Part shown: piece after piece, positions 26,085 to 34,751 of the stretch
Position numbering within the stretch: position 1 is the first letter of the stretch
How the letters are laid out: every line of letters begins with the position of its first letter
DNA from: Mariniphaga sp041686935
GTDB taxonomy: Bacteria; Bacteroidota; Bacteroidia; Bacteroidales; Prolixibacteraceae
Length of the DNA stretch: 64,000 bases
Assembly (NCBI GenBank): GCA_041686935.1
Contig: JAWLCW010000003.1
Coordinates: 124,001 to 188,000 of the forward strand
Reading direction: 5' to 3'
Made by a program: the position numbers and the translations under genes
Notes under the pieces: generated by a model
What the model was told of the DNA's origin: nothing
Databases searched by the model: none
Seen by the model: the letters and a program-made list of their open reading frames with translations, nothing else

Positions 26085-26164
26085 TCTCAGTTTACAGTTT
26101 AAAGTTTCGAATTTCGGGTTTTGCCGATGGCATTCCTGCGGCAAAAGTTCCGGGTTTAAGGTTG

Positions 26165-28483
26165 TTAATTTATGAACAGCAGTTTTTCAATGTGGGTTTC
26201 CTCGCCGTATTTATCGTTGCAGAAGATGAGGTAAACGCCGGTTTTCACGCGGTTGCCGTTCAGGTTTTCGCCGTTCCACACCGCCTGGCCGCCCAGCGAT
26301 GTTCCCTGGTAAACCAGGTTTCCGCTGATGTCGGTAATTTTTACGTCGGTATTTTCAATCAGCCCGGTAATGGTAACCGGTCCGGCCCAGGTTTCGCGCA
26401 CCGGATTGGGATAAACATACACTTCTGCATACGATTCTTTACCGGCAATGGCTTCGCCCTGGTAGGAAATCAATCCTTCGGTGGTGCCAAAAAATACTTC
26501 GCCCGTCTGCTGATTTATGGCAATATCGGTTATGGTATTGGAGAGCAGCGGACTGTTTTCTGTCGTAAAATGCATTACCTCCTGTTCGCCGTTTTTCGAT
26601 ACCAGATAGACACCCGAATTGCGTGTTCCCAGCCATTTCCGGTTGGCGCCGTCCACAGCAATGGCTGTTACGGTTTCGGTTTCGAGCAACGGGTGAAAAA
26701 GTCCGTCGTTAAGGTCGAGGCTTGGGCGGATGGCGTAAAAACTGTCATTATCCCATATCCGGTTGGGGTTGTTGTAAACAGCTACACCCATAGAAGTACC
26801 AATCCATACAGCACCTTCCAAATCCTCAGCAATGCAGAATAAATCGTTCATCCGCTTGTATTCTTCAATTACACCGTTGTTGAAATAAGAAGTTACCAGC
26901 AGTCGTTTTTTCCGGGTTCCGTTTTTATCAACCACATAAGCATCATTTCCCCCTAAAACAACAACCCATTTATCATCATTTTTCGTAACAATTACATCCC
27001 CGATGTTGTAGTTATTGGCTACTTCGGGTAGTGTTATCGCTTCCCACTCACCGGCAGGCGAAAGCTTTAGCAGATTTCTGGCTACAGTTGAATTGGTTAC
27101 CCACAGATTTCCCTCCGAATCGAACTCCATGCCGCCAACCCGAACATAAGGCTCATCGGGACGGCTGGGCAGAGAAGTTTCCAGCGGGCTGTTGTTGTTT
27201 GAATAGCGTTTAACAAATTCATCATTCCGGTATTCGAGCAGTCCGCTACCCCAAGTGGCCACGTAAAAATGGGCAGGGTCGGAAGGATTTACAGCAACCG
27301 TTGTAATGTTAAAAAGTCCGTCCAGTTCAGGGTGATTATCTTTTTTGAAATGCGTCCACTGGTTGTTACTGAATCGCTGAAAACGTGCATGTTGCCAGCC
27401 GGTTCTGTCTCCGGGTGTTGTCCACAGTTCTTTACCGGACTGGTGCAGCGAAAAAATTACGTTGTCGATTGGTCCTGGCAGACTGATGGATTCCGCATTG
27501 CCGCCTGAAATTTTTAACAGGGACTGGTCCGAGTCGGCAACCCACAACGAACCGTTGGCTGCGATGCCTGCGCTGCGGGGTTTTATGGAAGAAACCTGAC
27601 GGTCGCTGAATTTGTAGGAGTCTATTCTTTCTGCAACAGTGTGATTTTCGTCGATGATAAAAATTGCGTCCCGGCTTGCAATGGTCAGGTAATTTCCGTT
27701 TTTCTGCATATCGAAGGCAAACCTGATTTGTGTTAGATAAGGTTGCCAGGTATCGCCGTTCAGTATAAACATTTCGTCGGAATACCATTCTTCGGGTGTG
27801 TAATTTGCAATGACTCTTCCGGCATGGGTCACCAGGTGGTTGAACTTGTTGTGGGTGCGCGGAATATTTTGAATGCGCGACCAGTTGTTGTAATCGAGCA
27901 AATTTACACCGGTGCGTTCGGCCCTGAAAATTCCGATATCGGTGGCCGCATATAAATAATTGGCGTCGGCTTCGGTGTCGTTCACATTCAGGTAGGTTCC
28001 TCCCTGGCCAATAATGTAGGTGTCTTTTACCTCCTGTTTTTCAAGGTTTAAAACCACAATTCCAAAACTGCACGACAGGTAAGCCTCTGTTCCGCTGAAA
28101 GAGATGTTGTTGATGTTTTTTCCGGCAATCTGTTTTCGTTTAATGTCGGAAATGTTCATGACACGGTTTTCATATACCAAATCGATGTTGCTGTTGTTGT
28201 ATGCTACCACCAAAACGTTGCTTTCATCGCTCCAGGCAATGGTTTTGATACCAAAGTCAGACAATTGCGAAATCCCCGAGAATTTGTTTACACTGTTGTC
28301 CTGAAGGTCGTAATACATCAGTCCGCCGCCCGTTGCACAATAAACCTTCCCTGGCGCTATGGCAATTTTTTTTGCCTCCGAAAACGACAAATAGTCTTTC
28401 CAGTTCCCTTTTTCCCGCTGTGCATAAACGAAAACAGCGGAGAAGACTATTAATACAACTATTATAAACCTACGTACAATCAT
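26165..28483 (-). CDS. porZ: PorZ-like two-propeller surface protein with type IX secretion sorting domain
   Basis: 772 residues. A signal peptide (about 1-21, MIVRRFIIVVLIVFSAVFVYAQ) precedes two beta-propellers built of 'two-component regulator propeller' repeats (for example KIAIAPGKVYCATGGGLMYY, NLWVTNSTVARNLLKLS, AVWIGTSMGVAVYN, KWLGTRNSGVYLVS). The last 85 residues are a type A T9SS C-terminal domain (VYVYPNPVRETWAGPVTITG to KTGVYLIFCND). PorZ is the component of the attachment complex that delivers anionic LPS to cargo proteins and is itself T9SS-exported. Its presence indicates a working type IX system elsewhere in the genome. Confidence 0.88.
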   Translation of the reverse strand: MIVRRFIIVVLIVFSAVFVYAQREKGNWKDYLSFSEAKKIAIAPGKVYCATGGGLMYYDLQDNSVNKFSGISQLSDFGIKTIAWSDESNVLVVAYNNSNIDLVYENRVMNISDIKRKQIAGKNINNISFSGTEAYLSCSFGIVVLNLEKQEVKDTYIIGQGGTYLNVNDTEADANYLYAATDIGIFRAERTGVNLLDYNNWSRIQNIPRTHNKFNHLVTHAGRVIANYTPEEWYSDEMFILNGDTWQPYLTQIRFAFDMQKNGNYLTIASRDAIFIIDENHTVAERIDSYKFSDRQVSSIKPRSAGIAANGSLWVADSDQSLLKISGGNAESISLPGPIDNVIFSLHQSGKELWTTPGDRTGWQHARFQRFSNNQWTHFKKDNHPELDGLFNITTVAVNPSDPAHFYVATWGSGLLEYRNDEFVKRYSNNNSPLETSLPSRPDEPYVRVGGMEFDSEGNLWVTNSTVARNLLKLSPAGEWEAITLPEVANNYNIGDVIVTKNDDKWVVVLGGNDAYVVDKNGTRKKRLLVTSYFNNGVIEEYKRMNDLFCIAEDLEGAVWIGTSMGVAVYNNPNRIWDNDSFYAIRPSLDLNDGLFHPLLETETVTAIAVDGANRKWLGTRNSGVYLVSKNGEQEVMHFTTENSPLLSNTITDIAINQQTGEVFFGTTEGLISYQGEAIAGKESYAEVYVYPNPVRETWAGPVTITGLIENTDVKITDISGNLVYQGTSLGGQAVWNGENLNGNRVKTGVYLIFCNDKYGEETHIEKLLFIN

Positions 28484-28569
28484 TTTCAGCTATTTCTGTT
28501 TCGGTCTTTTCGTTGATAACCAAATGGAATTCAATTTCTAAACGAATACACCCTTTTTTTATTTTAAAA

Positions 28570-28597
28570 CGGCTTTTGGGGCAATATCCTAAAGCCG
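28570..28597 (-). terminator. Likely terminator after the YfhO-like gene
   Basis: Read leftwards, CGGCTTT and AAAGCCG form a 7-bp stem with a 14-base loop, followed by UUUUAAAAUAAA. It is in the 190-base gap between the YfhO-like stop (28674) and the porZ start. The loop is long and the U-run short, so this is a modest call. Confidence 0.4.
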
Positions 28598-28673
28598 CCC
28601 AACTGCCTGTTCCTTTTATCGGTAAAAGTAAAAAAATTAAACTATCCGAAGAACATCGACCCGCATCAGGTAG

Positions 28674-31667
28674 CTATTCTGTATTTTTAAGCATAACCTT
28701 CAGGTTATCGATGTGAAACTGCGCCTTGTTTTTATTCCAGAAATAAATTCTGATTACATCCCCTTCTTTTAATTCCGGCTTTTGAACAGAAACTGCCGCC
28801 CTGTACCATTGACCGGAAGCACTGGCAAATTTGTCAGCTTTGGAAACGTGGTAAAGGTGTGTTTTCCCTTCACGAAATGTGGTAACAACAAGAAGAATTT
28901 CAACTATTTTTTCTTCAAATAGAATATCTGACACAACCATTATGTTATTAACCAGTTGCAATTCATTATCAACCGGAATTTCAATGGTTGTCCCCCATTC
29001 GTCGCTCATCGCATAAAAATAGGTGTGGTTGCCGGTTATGGTATCACTATGTATTCGTTGGCCTGCATTCTCCCAATTAAATGATTCCTCAGGTTCAAAA
29101 GTTTGAACTGTATGGTATTTATGTCCGGATTCATCCCGCTCGAGCAACAAATAGCCCGAGTTGTGTGTCTTTCCTTCCCTGATTATTTTGGGATAAAACG
29201 AATAAATGAGTTCGAAAAGGTTGTCGCTGATGATACCTCCCTGCCAGAAGAAGGCGAAATAGTTTGTTTCTGCATTCATCAAATATTGGCTCAGGCCCGG
29301 AAGGTTTGTTTTTTCATCTATAAAAAAGGTGGTATCGGCAGGTAATGTCGTTTTCAAATCTTTTTCGTGCGTGCTCAAAAGAATTTGAATGTTATGATTG
29401 TACTCTTTTTTCCATTGCTGAACCATACCAGGAAACTCAGGTGCCAGACCTTGTTTGTTCTTTTGATAGAAATACCGGTTCAGACAACTTCCTGCAACAA
29501 AAACAACAGTTCCGGCAATCAGCATTACAGCCGCCTGGTTTTTCCTTTCGGGATTTTTGTTCAGGTAAAACCAACCCGATAAGACGATTAAAATGAAGAA
29601 CACGAGGTAGCTTAAATAAAACGCAAATTTTATTGACTGATTTCTGTATTCAAACCGAACAGTATGTTCTCCTTGTGGAACCAAAACCGCCATGTGTGCA
29701 AAGTTGCTTTTCAGTAAATCCTGTTTTTCCCCGTCAACAAAAACGTTCCATCCGATAAAATAATTTTGCTGATAAACAAGCAGTTGTGGATGATTGGTTA
29801 GCGTTTCAATTTCGACGTGTTTGGGAGAAAAATCGCTGATAATCAGCTTATCGGTTTTGTCTGAACTAAAATTTTTTTCCGCCAGTTTATTATAATCATC
29901 ATTTGCCAAAAATACGGTGTTCGATTTGAAATTTTCGATTGTTGAATTTTCCCTCACATCATCTGAAAAATATACAACAGGCTCTTTTTTAATCGCTTCA
30001 AGCAATTCAGGATAATCATCGGAAAGCTGGGCATAACCGTCAAGTTTAAAAGAAACCAGTCCGTCGAAAGTTACTTTTTTCGGAAAAACATTGTTGTTCA
30101 TCCAGATATATTCGTTTTGTGCGTTCTGGTCAGAATTTTCGCCGATGGGATGGAGCTCGGGAACCGGAAAACCTTTGGGCGACGATTTCAGATACTGATG
30201 AAATTTCATCGGATTTACGTCGCCAACAACTGTGTAATGAATGTTGAGCTGGGTGGCAACAATTCCGTCGGAAACAAACAATACAAGAAGTGCCGTTGCA
30301 AAATGTTTGTTGTTTTTAATTTTAAAAGCCGAAAAAATAAGTGCGAGTAAAAGAAGAATCTGAATGATTCCCTGGAGAATTACTGCATCGAACCGCGAAG
30401 CGCTGGAAAGTTCTTCTGTGAAAGTTTGATCGGGGTTGAAAAACGCAAAACCGTAAAGTTTGACGACTGAATAGCCAATCAGAATGAGGAGGAATAAAAC
30501 CAAAGAACCCGAAATCAATTTCAGGCGTTTGCGGCCAATTTGGATGAAATCATCCGGTTTCATATTGATACCGGTAAAAGCCAGAAATCCGAAAATGACA
30601 AATGCCCTGAAAATTCCGGGGTACTGAAACATGTTCATCAATGGAAAATACCGGTAAAGAAATTCGCGCAGAAAAAACCGGTCGCCAAACGAAACCAGCA
30701 ACGAGAAAATTCCGAAAATCAAAAACAGATAAGACGTGTTGTGCCTGGCTTTTTTAGTCAGTGCGAAAAGAAACAAAACCAGACTGAGAATTCCCCAGTA
30801 GCCGTTCGACATAGAAGGGTCGGTTTGAAAAAACTGTGGATCGGCGCCTGTGGCCTTGGGCAGCAAAAACGAGAGAATTGACTTGAAAGAAAACGGATGT
30901 TTGTGGGCCAGTTCCAATGTTATTCCGCCATATCTGCTCAAAAACGGCGCCCCCTGAATATATGCAACAATCAATACCGTGCTGAAGAGCACCACGATGC
31001 CAGTCAAAGCAAGATGAAAAATAAATGCGGTTTTTATATAATTTTTTTGCGCCCTGTAAACAATCAGACTGTAAACAAAAATGCTTAAAAGCAAATAGGC
31101 CGAAATAATGGTTAACCCGGGGTAGCCAGCGTAAATCATCAAAAAAAGTGCAATGGAAAGTTGAAGCAGGTTTGGCCGGTTGAGCTGCCGAATGAACCTG
31201 AAGTAGCTGGCAATTACAAATGGCATAATGGCATATCCGGCAACAAATGCCAGATGCTGGGCGTTGCCGACCGTCAGGCCTGATAACATGTAAGCCATCG
31301 AAAGGCCAAGTGAGATTTTATGGTCAGAATCAAATTGTTTCAGAAACCAGAAAAACGAAATTCCTGCAATAAAAACATACACCAGATACATGAATTGCAG
31401 CGTAATATTGGAATATCCGAATAAATTCCCAATAATCCAGAATTCAGGATTAAAAACCGAAACCAAATCGGCAAAAATGGGCGTTCCGTAAAGCAGGTAG
31501 GGATTCCAGAGTGGGAATTGGTTGTTCAGAATCGATTCAGAAAAAAAATAGCGCGAAGGCAAAAAGGCATCCACAAAATCCCATTTCATGCCAATTTGCA
31601 GAAAAGCAATCTGCCAAAAGGCGATGATTGTAATTAAAAATAAAATTAGGATTTCTTTTTTCTTCAT
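28674..31667 (-). CDS. YfhO-family polytopic membrane protein (GT-C-like fold)
   Basis: 997 residues. About a dozen membrane segments fill residues 1-465 (for example ILILFLITIIAFWQIAFLQI, YLLLSIFVYSLIVY, IVVLFSTVLIVAYIQGA, LILIGYSVVKLYG) and two more lie near 690-755. Between and after them are large periplasmic parts, including VYQQNYFIGWNVFVDGEKQ and VLVPQGEHTVRFEYRNQSIKFA, which are signatures of the YfhO/DUF6044 family. The last 280 residues form a soluble beta-rich domain. YfhO of Bacillus is needed for glycosylation of lipoteichoic acid; a sugar transfer role from a lipid carrier is therefore plausible here but not shown. Confidence 0.85.
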   Translation of the reverse strand: MKKKEILILFLITIIAFWQIAFLQIGMKWDFVDAFLPSRYFFSESILNNQFPLWNPYLLYGTPIFADLVSVFNPEFWIIGNLFGYSNITLQFMYLVYVFIAGISFFWFLKQFDSDHKISLGLSMAYMLSGLTVGNAQHLAFVAGYAIMPFVIASYFRFIRQLNRPNLLQLSIALFLMIYAGYPGLTIISAYLLLSIFVYSLIVYRAQKNYIKTAFIFHLALTGIVVLFSTVLIVAYIQGAPFLSRYGGITLELAHKHPFSFKSILSFLLPKATGADPQFFQTDPSMSNGYWGILSLVLFLFALTKKARHNTSYLFLIFGIFSLLVSFGDRFFLREFLYRYFPLMNMFQYPGIFRAFVIFGFLAFTGINMKPDDFIQIGRKRLKLISGSLVLFLLILIGYSVVKLYGFAFFNPDQTFTEELSSASRFDAVILQGIIQILLLLALIFSAFKIKNNKHFATALLVLFVSDGIVATQLNIHYTVVGDVNPMKFHQYLKSSPKGFPVPELHPIGENSDQNAQNEYIWMNNNVFPKKVTFDGLVSFKLDGYAQLSDDYPELLEAIKKEPVVYFSDDVRENSTIENFKSNTVFLANDDYNKLAEKNFSSDKTDKLIISDFSPKHVEIETLTNHPQLLVYQQNYFIGWNVFVDGEKQDLLKSNFAHMAVLVPQGEHTVRFEYRNQSIKFAFYLSYLVFFILIVLSGWFYLNKNPERKNQAAVMLIAGTVVFVAGSCLNRYFYQKNKQGLAPEFPGMVQQWKKEYNHNIQILLSTHEKDLKTTLPADTTFFIDEKTNLPGLSQYLMNAETNYFAFFWQGGIISDNLFELIYSFYPKIIREGKTHNSGYLLLERDESGHKYHTVQTFEPEESFNWENAGQRIHSDTITGNHTYFYAMSDEWGTTIEIPVDNELQLVNNIMVVSDILFEEKIVEILLVVTTFREGKTHLYHVSKADKFASASGQWYRAAVSVQKPELKEGDVIRIYFWNKNKAQFHIDNLKVMLKNTE

Positions 31668-31723
31668 CCTTTGCCTGAATTCATAAAACGAAAGTAGTTA
31701 AAATCAGGAATACTGTTTGCGGG

Positions 31724-32302
31724 CTAAGCCAGTGTTTTCAAATATTCCACCAGTTTTTGCACTGCCCGCGCCCTGTGGCTAATCTGGTTTTTATCAGCCA
31801 GGCTCATTTCCGCAAAAGTTTTATTGTAACCTACGGGCAAAAAAACGGGGTCGTAGCCAAATCCCGAATCACCTCGTTTTTCACGAATAATTTCACCCTC
31901 CACAATGCCTTCAAACTGTTTCTCTTCGCCATCTAAAATCAGCGAAATTACAGTGCGGAACCGCGCTTTGCGGTTGTCTTCATTTTTCAGCTTTGTCAAA
32001 ACTTTGTCCATGTTGGCCTGCGGGTCCTTGGCTTCACCGGCATAACGGGCCGAATAAACGCCCGGCTCGCCGTTCAACGCTTCAATTTCCAAACCGGTAT
32101 CGTCGGCAAAACAGGGAAAGCCAAACTTTTCATACACATAAAAAGCTTTTTGCCGGGCATTGCCTTCCAGTGTGGGTTGTTCTTCGGGAATATCTTCAAA
32201 ACAGCCAATGTCTTCCAAACTCAGCAATTCAAAATGATCGCCCAGAATGGCCTGTAGTTCATTTAATTTATGTTGATTGTTTGTTGCAAATACGAATTTC
32301 AT
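31724..32302 (-). CDS. rdgB: Non-canonical purine NTP pyrophosphatase
   Basis: 192 residues, the usual size for RdgB/HAM1. It hydrolyses ITP, dITP and XTP to the monophosphates and keeps deaminated purines out of DNA and RNA. Motifs: FATNNQHKLNELQAIL at the start, CFADDTGLEIEALNGEPG with the metal-binding acids, YSARYAG, RGDSGFGYDPVFLP and ISHRARA at the end. It reads leftwards towards the YfhO-like gene, 56 bases away. Confidence 0.95.
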   Translation of the reverse strand: MKFVFATNNQHKLNELQAILGDHFELLSLEDIGCFEDIPEEQPTLEGNARQKAFYVYEKFGFPCFADDTGLEIEALNGEPGVYSARYAGEAKDPQANMDKVLTKLKNEDNRKARFRTVISLILDGEEKQFEGIVEGEIIREKRGDSGFGYDPVFLPVGYNKTFAEMSLADKNQISHRARAVQKLVEYLKTLA

Positions 32303-32463
32303 TTAAAATATTTTTGCGGTAAAAATAGGAAAAAGCTTTTTGAAAGCTGGTTAATTGAAATGGTTTCATTTACGAATAATTGGGTTTTAAAGAAAATAAA
32401 CATAGTTTTTTCTATACAAACCATAAAAAATTCGCGATTTGCGATTTGTTTATATTCTTTATT

Positions 32464-32544
32464 GGAATATGGAATATTGTGATGTAAAATTTTGTTTTTC
32501 AACAAATAAAAAATTAATATTGCATATCGGAATATGGAATATTG
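32464..32544. repeat. Pair of identical 16-base direct repeats before the HTH gene (candidate operator)
   Basis: GGAATATGGAATATTG occurs at 32464-32479 and again at 32529-32544, 65 bases apart from start to start. Each copy contains GGAATAT twice in tandem and an ATAT-GGA-ATAT inverted core. The second copy ends 6 bases before the ATG of the HTH gene, where a bound protein would block translation-initiation or transcription. This is the expected layout for autoregulation by the HTH protein. Confidence 0.6.
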
Positions 32545-32550
32545 AAAAAA

Positions 32551-33084
32551 ATGAAAGCACAACAACCCACAATGAGTCCGCTGGATGTGGTGGTTTTACT
32601 AAAAATCATCAGTTTAGACAATAGTTCGTGGAATCAAAAACCTTTGGCCGAATCGTTGTCTATGAGCCAGTCGGAAATCAGTAAATCGGTTGCGCGTTCG
32701 CGTTATGCCGGTTTGCTCGATTCTTCAGGTAAAAATGTTCGTAAACTCGCATTATTTGATTTTCTGAAGTATGGAATTGCAGTAGTTTTTCCGCAGCAGC
32801 CGGGTGCGGTGGTTCGTGGAATTCCTACTGCTCATTCAGCACCCCCGCTGAATAAAATCATCCAGAGTACAGAGCATTATGTCTGGCCGTCGGGAAAAGG
32901 TACCCTGCGCGGGCAAAGTATAGTTCCTCTCTATCCTTCGGTAGTTGAAGCGGTGCAAAAAGATAGGGAGCTGCACGAACTGCTTGCCATGATTGATGCC
33001 ATCCGGGTGGGCAAATCACGCGAAAAAGAACTGGCCATAAACGAACTCCAAAACAGAATACTACATGGAAAACAGAACCATTAA
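32551..33084 (+). CDS. Winged-helix (MarR-like) protein, candidate antitoxin/repressor
   Basis: 177 residues from the ATG at 32551. Residues 8-65 form a winged HTH (PLDVVVLLKIISLDNSSWNQ, LAESLSMSQSEISKSVARSR, YAGLLDS), after which comes an unusual domain with VFPQQPGAVVRGIPTAHSAP and HYVWPSGKGTLRGQSIVPLY and a helical C-terminus (HELLAMIDAIRVGKSREKEL). The end overlaps the start of a nucleotidyltransferase by 20 bases. A DNA-binding protein translationally coupled to an AbiEii-type nucleotidyltransferase is the layout of abiE-like toxin-antitoxin systems, so I infer an antitoxin/autorepressor role. It is not a close AbiEi in length or C-terminal domain. Confidence 0.75.
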   Translation: MKAQQPTMSPLDVVVLLKIISLDNSSWNQKPLAESLSMSQSEISKSVARSRYAGLLDSSGKNVRKLALFDFLKYGIAVVFPQQPGAVVRGIPTAHSAPPLNKIIQSTEHYVWPSGKGTLRGQSIVPLYPSVVEAVQKDRELHELLAMIDAIRVGKSREKELAINELQNRILHGKQNH

Positions 33085-33750
33085 TATTGCTGTTGTTGCC
33101 GAGGTAGCACAGGGGCTCAAAGAATTAAAAAACAAAATGGTTTTTGTTGGCGGGGCGTGGTAAGCCTTTATGCTGACGAACCGATAGCCGATGAAATTCG
33201 ACCAACCAGTGATATCGACATGACTATTAAACTGATGAATTTCAGCAACTGGACAAAAATGCAGGAACGTTTGGCTGAACTCGGTTTTTATCCCGATCCA
33301 TTTGGTCATAACATTTGCAGTTACAAATACAGGGATATTCCTGTAGATATAATGCCGGCAGAAGACAGTCTTCTCGGACCATCAAACAAATGGTATAAAA
33401 CAGGATTCGAAAATTTGTGGAAAGGACACGCAAAAGAAGAAGAAATTCAAATTCTTCCGGCACCAGCATATCTTGCTGCAAAGTTTGAAGCATTTAACAG
33501 CAGAGGCGGCGACTACCGCACAAGTCATGATTTTGAGGATATTATTTATATTCTGGATAACCGGGTAACCATTGTTCATGAAATTGAAACTGCACACACG
33601 AAAATAAAAGAATTTCTAAAATCCGAGTTTAATCAAATTCTTCACAGCAGGTTTTTGGAAGAAATATTAAATTCACATATTCATCCACTAATGCAGGAAG
33701 AAAGAACTCCGGTTATTTTAGAAAAATTAATCCAAATAATAAACAGTTAA
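33065..33750 (+). pseudogene. AbiEii-like nucleotidyltransferase, interrupted by a one-base frameshift
   Basis: The ATG at 33065 opens a frame that reads MENRTINIAVVAEVAQGLKE to VFVGGAW and stops at 33161. The frame starting at 33157 carries on at once with VVSLYADEPIADEIRPTSD. Adding one G near 33157-33159 (GCGTGG to GCGGTGG) restores a 228-residue protein with the nucleotidyltransferase signature: GG (29-30) and, 20 residues on, SDID (Asp50, Asp52). The rest (DIPVDIMPAEDSLLGPSNKW, APAYLAAKFEAFNSRGGDYR, HDFEDIIYIL) fits the AbiEii/AbiGii toxin-like family. Either the toxin is dead, the base is a sequencing error in a G-rich run, or expression needs slippage. The catalytic part after 33157 has no good start of its own. 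Confidence 0.8.
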
Positions 33751-33936
33751 TCCATGCTCTACAGTGAACTAATCTCATTTGAACATCTTATTTTCCTTAA
33801 AAAAGTGAGCAAACCATCCTGATTTAAATAGTACAGAGTTTGTTATTCACATTCTGTTGTGCATAAATTTATCATGCGAACGCGTGAAACAGGAATTCAA
33901 AATGCCTAACTTCGCACAACGTTTAAAATGTAAATT

Positions 33937-34677
33937 ATGCCGTATCGCCGATTGCCTACCACCGACAAAGCACGGCTCCGCGCTCTGGAGGCCGCACTGA
34001 GTATTGCATCTGACAGGGATGCCGGGAAACTTGCCTTTTCGAAAGCGAGTTTGATTGAGCTGAAAGAAATGAAAATCCGGTTTGAAAACCATCTGAAGCA
34101 TTATGAGTTCGATTTAAAAGTGGAGTCGGAAAAAAGTGCGGAGTACAAAGCTGCTTTTGAAAAAGGCCGGTTGTATGTTTCCCATTTCATTCAGGTGCTG
34201 TTTATGAATATCGAGCGCGGAGAGCTGAAAGAAGAGGCGCTTACATTTTATGGCCTGCAGGATACCGATGGCAAAATTCCGCCACTGAACAACGAGCAGG
34301 AAATTCTGGAGTGGGGAAAAAAAGTGATTGATGGCGAGCAAAAACGGATGCAGCGTGGTGGCAGCCCCATTTACAACCCGTCCATTGCACTGGTAAAAGT
34401 GAATGTGGAAAATTTTTACGAGGCGGCGGTTTTTCAGCAAAACCTGAAACGAAATACCCTACGTTCCTACGAAAAAATGCAGGAACTTCGAAAAACAACC
34501 AACGAGTTTATCAGCAAGCTGTGGACAGAAATTGAAGAAAATGTGGGCAATGTAACGCCCAAAGAGAGGCGGCAACGCGCCCAGGAATATGGTGTGGTGT
34601 ATGTTTTCAGGCGCAACGAAAAGAAAAAAATAAGGGTTGAAGGACTGCAGGTGGATTTAATGTTTGAATTCAACTGA
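33937..34677 (+). CDS. Conserved hypothetical protein, helical
   Basis: 246 residues with no signal peptide. The N-terminus is basic (MPYRRLPTTDKARLRALEAAL) and the first 120 residues are predicted helices (SIASDRDAGKLAFSKASLIE, HYEFDLKVESEKSAEYKAAF, GRLYVSHFIQVLFMNIERGE). The second half (QEILEWGKKVIDGEQKRMQR, FYEAAVFQQNLKRNTLRSYE, ELRKTTNEFISKLWTEIEEN) is also helical and ends in a short strand pair (GVVYVFRRNEKKKIRVEGLQ). I have seen similar unnamed proteins in Bacteroidota genomes but cannot give a function. It is a single gene between the HTH/nucleotidyltransferase pair and the GH2 gene. Confidence 0.75.
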   Translation: MPYRRLPTTDKARLRALEAALSIASDRDAGKLAFSKASLIELKEMKIRFENHLKHYEFDLKVESEKSAEYKAAFEKGRLYVSHFIQVLFMNIERGELKEEALTFYGLQDTDGKIPPLNNEQEILEWGKKVIDGEQKRMQRGGSPIYNPSIALVKVNVENFYEAAVFQQNLKRNTLRSYEKMQELRKTTNEFISKLWTEIEENVGNVTPKERRQRAQEYGVVYVFRRNEKKKIRVEGLQVDLMFEFN

Positions 34678-34716
34678 TTTTTGTATTTTAAACAATAACT
34701 GTCCGGTCGTTTTTTG

Positions 34717-34724
34717 TATTTTTG
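34717..34724 (+). promoter_or_regulatory. -7 box of the GH2-GH97 operon promoter
   Basis: TATTTTTG matches TAnnTTTG and is followed by CAGG, a pairing also seen at the boxes at 51134 and 59007. It ends 27 bases before the GH2 start codon at 34752. No -33 TTTG is at the right distance. Confidence 0.5.
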
Positions 34725-34751
34725 CAGGTATATGACCATAAGCCTGTAAAA

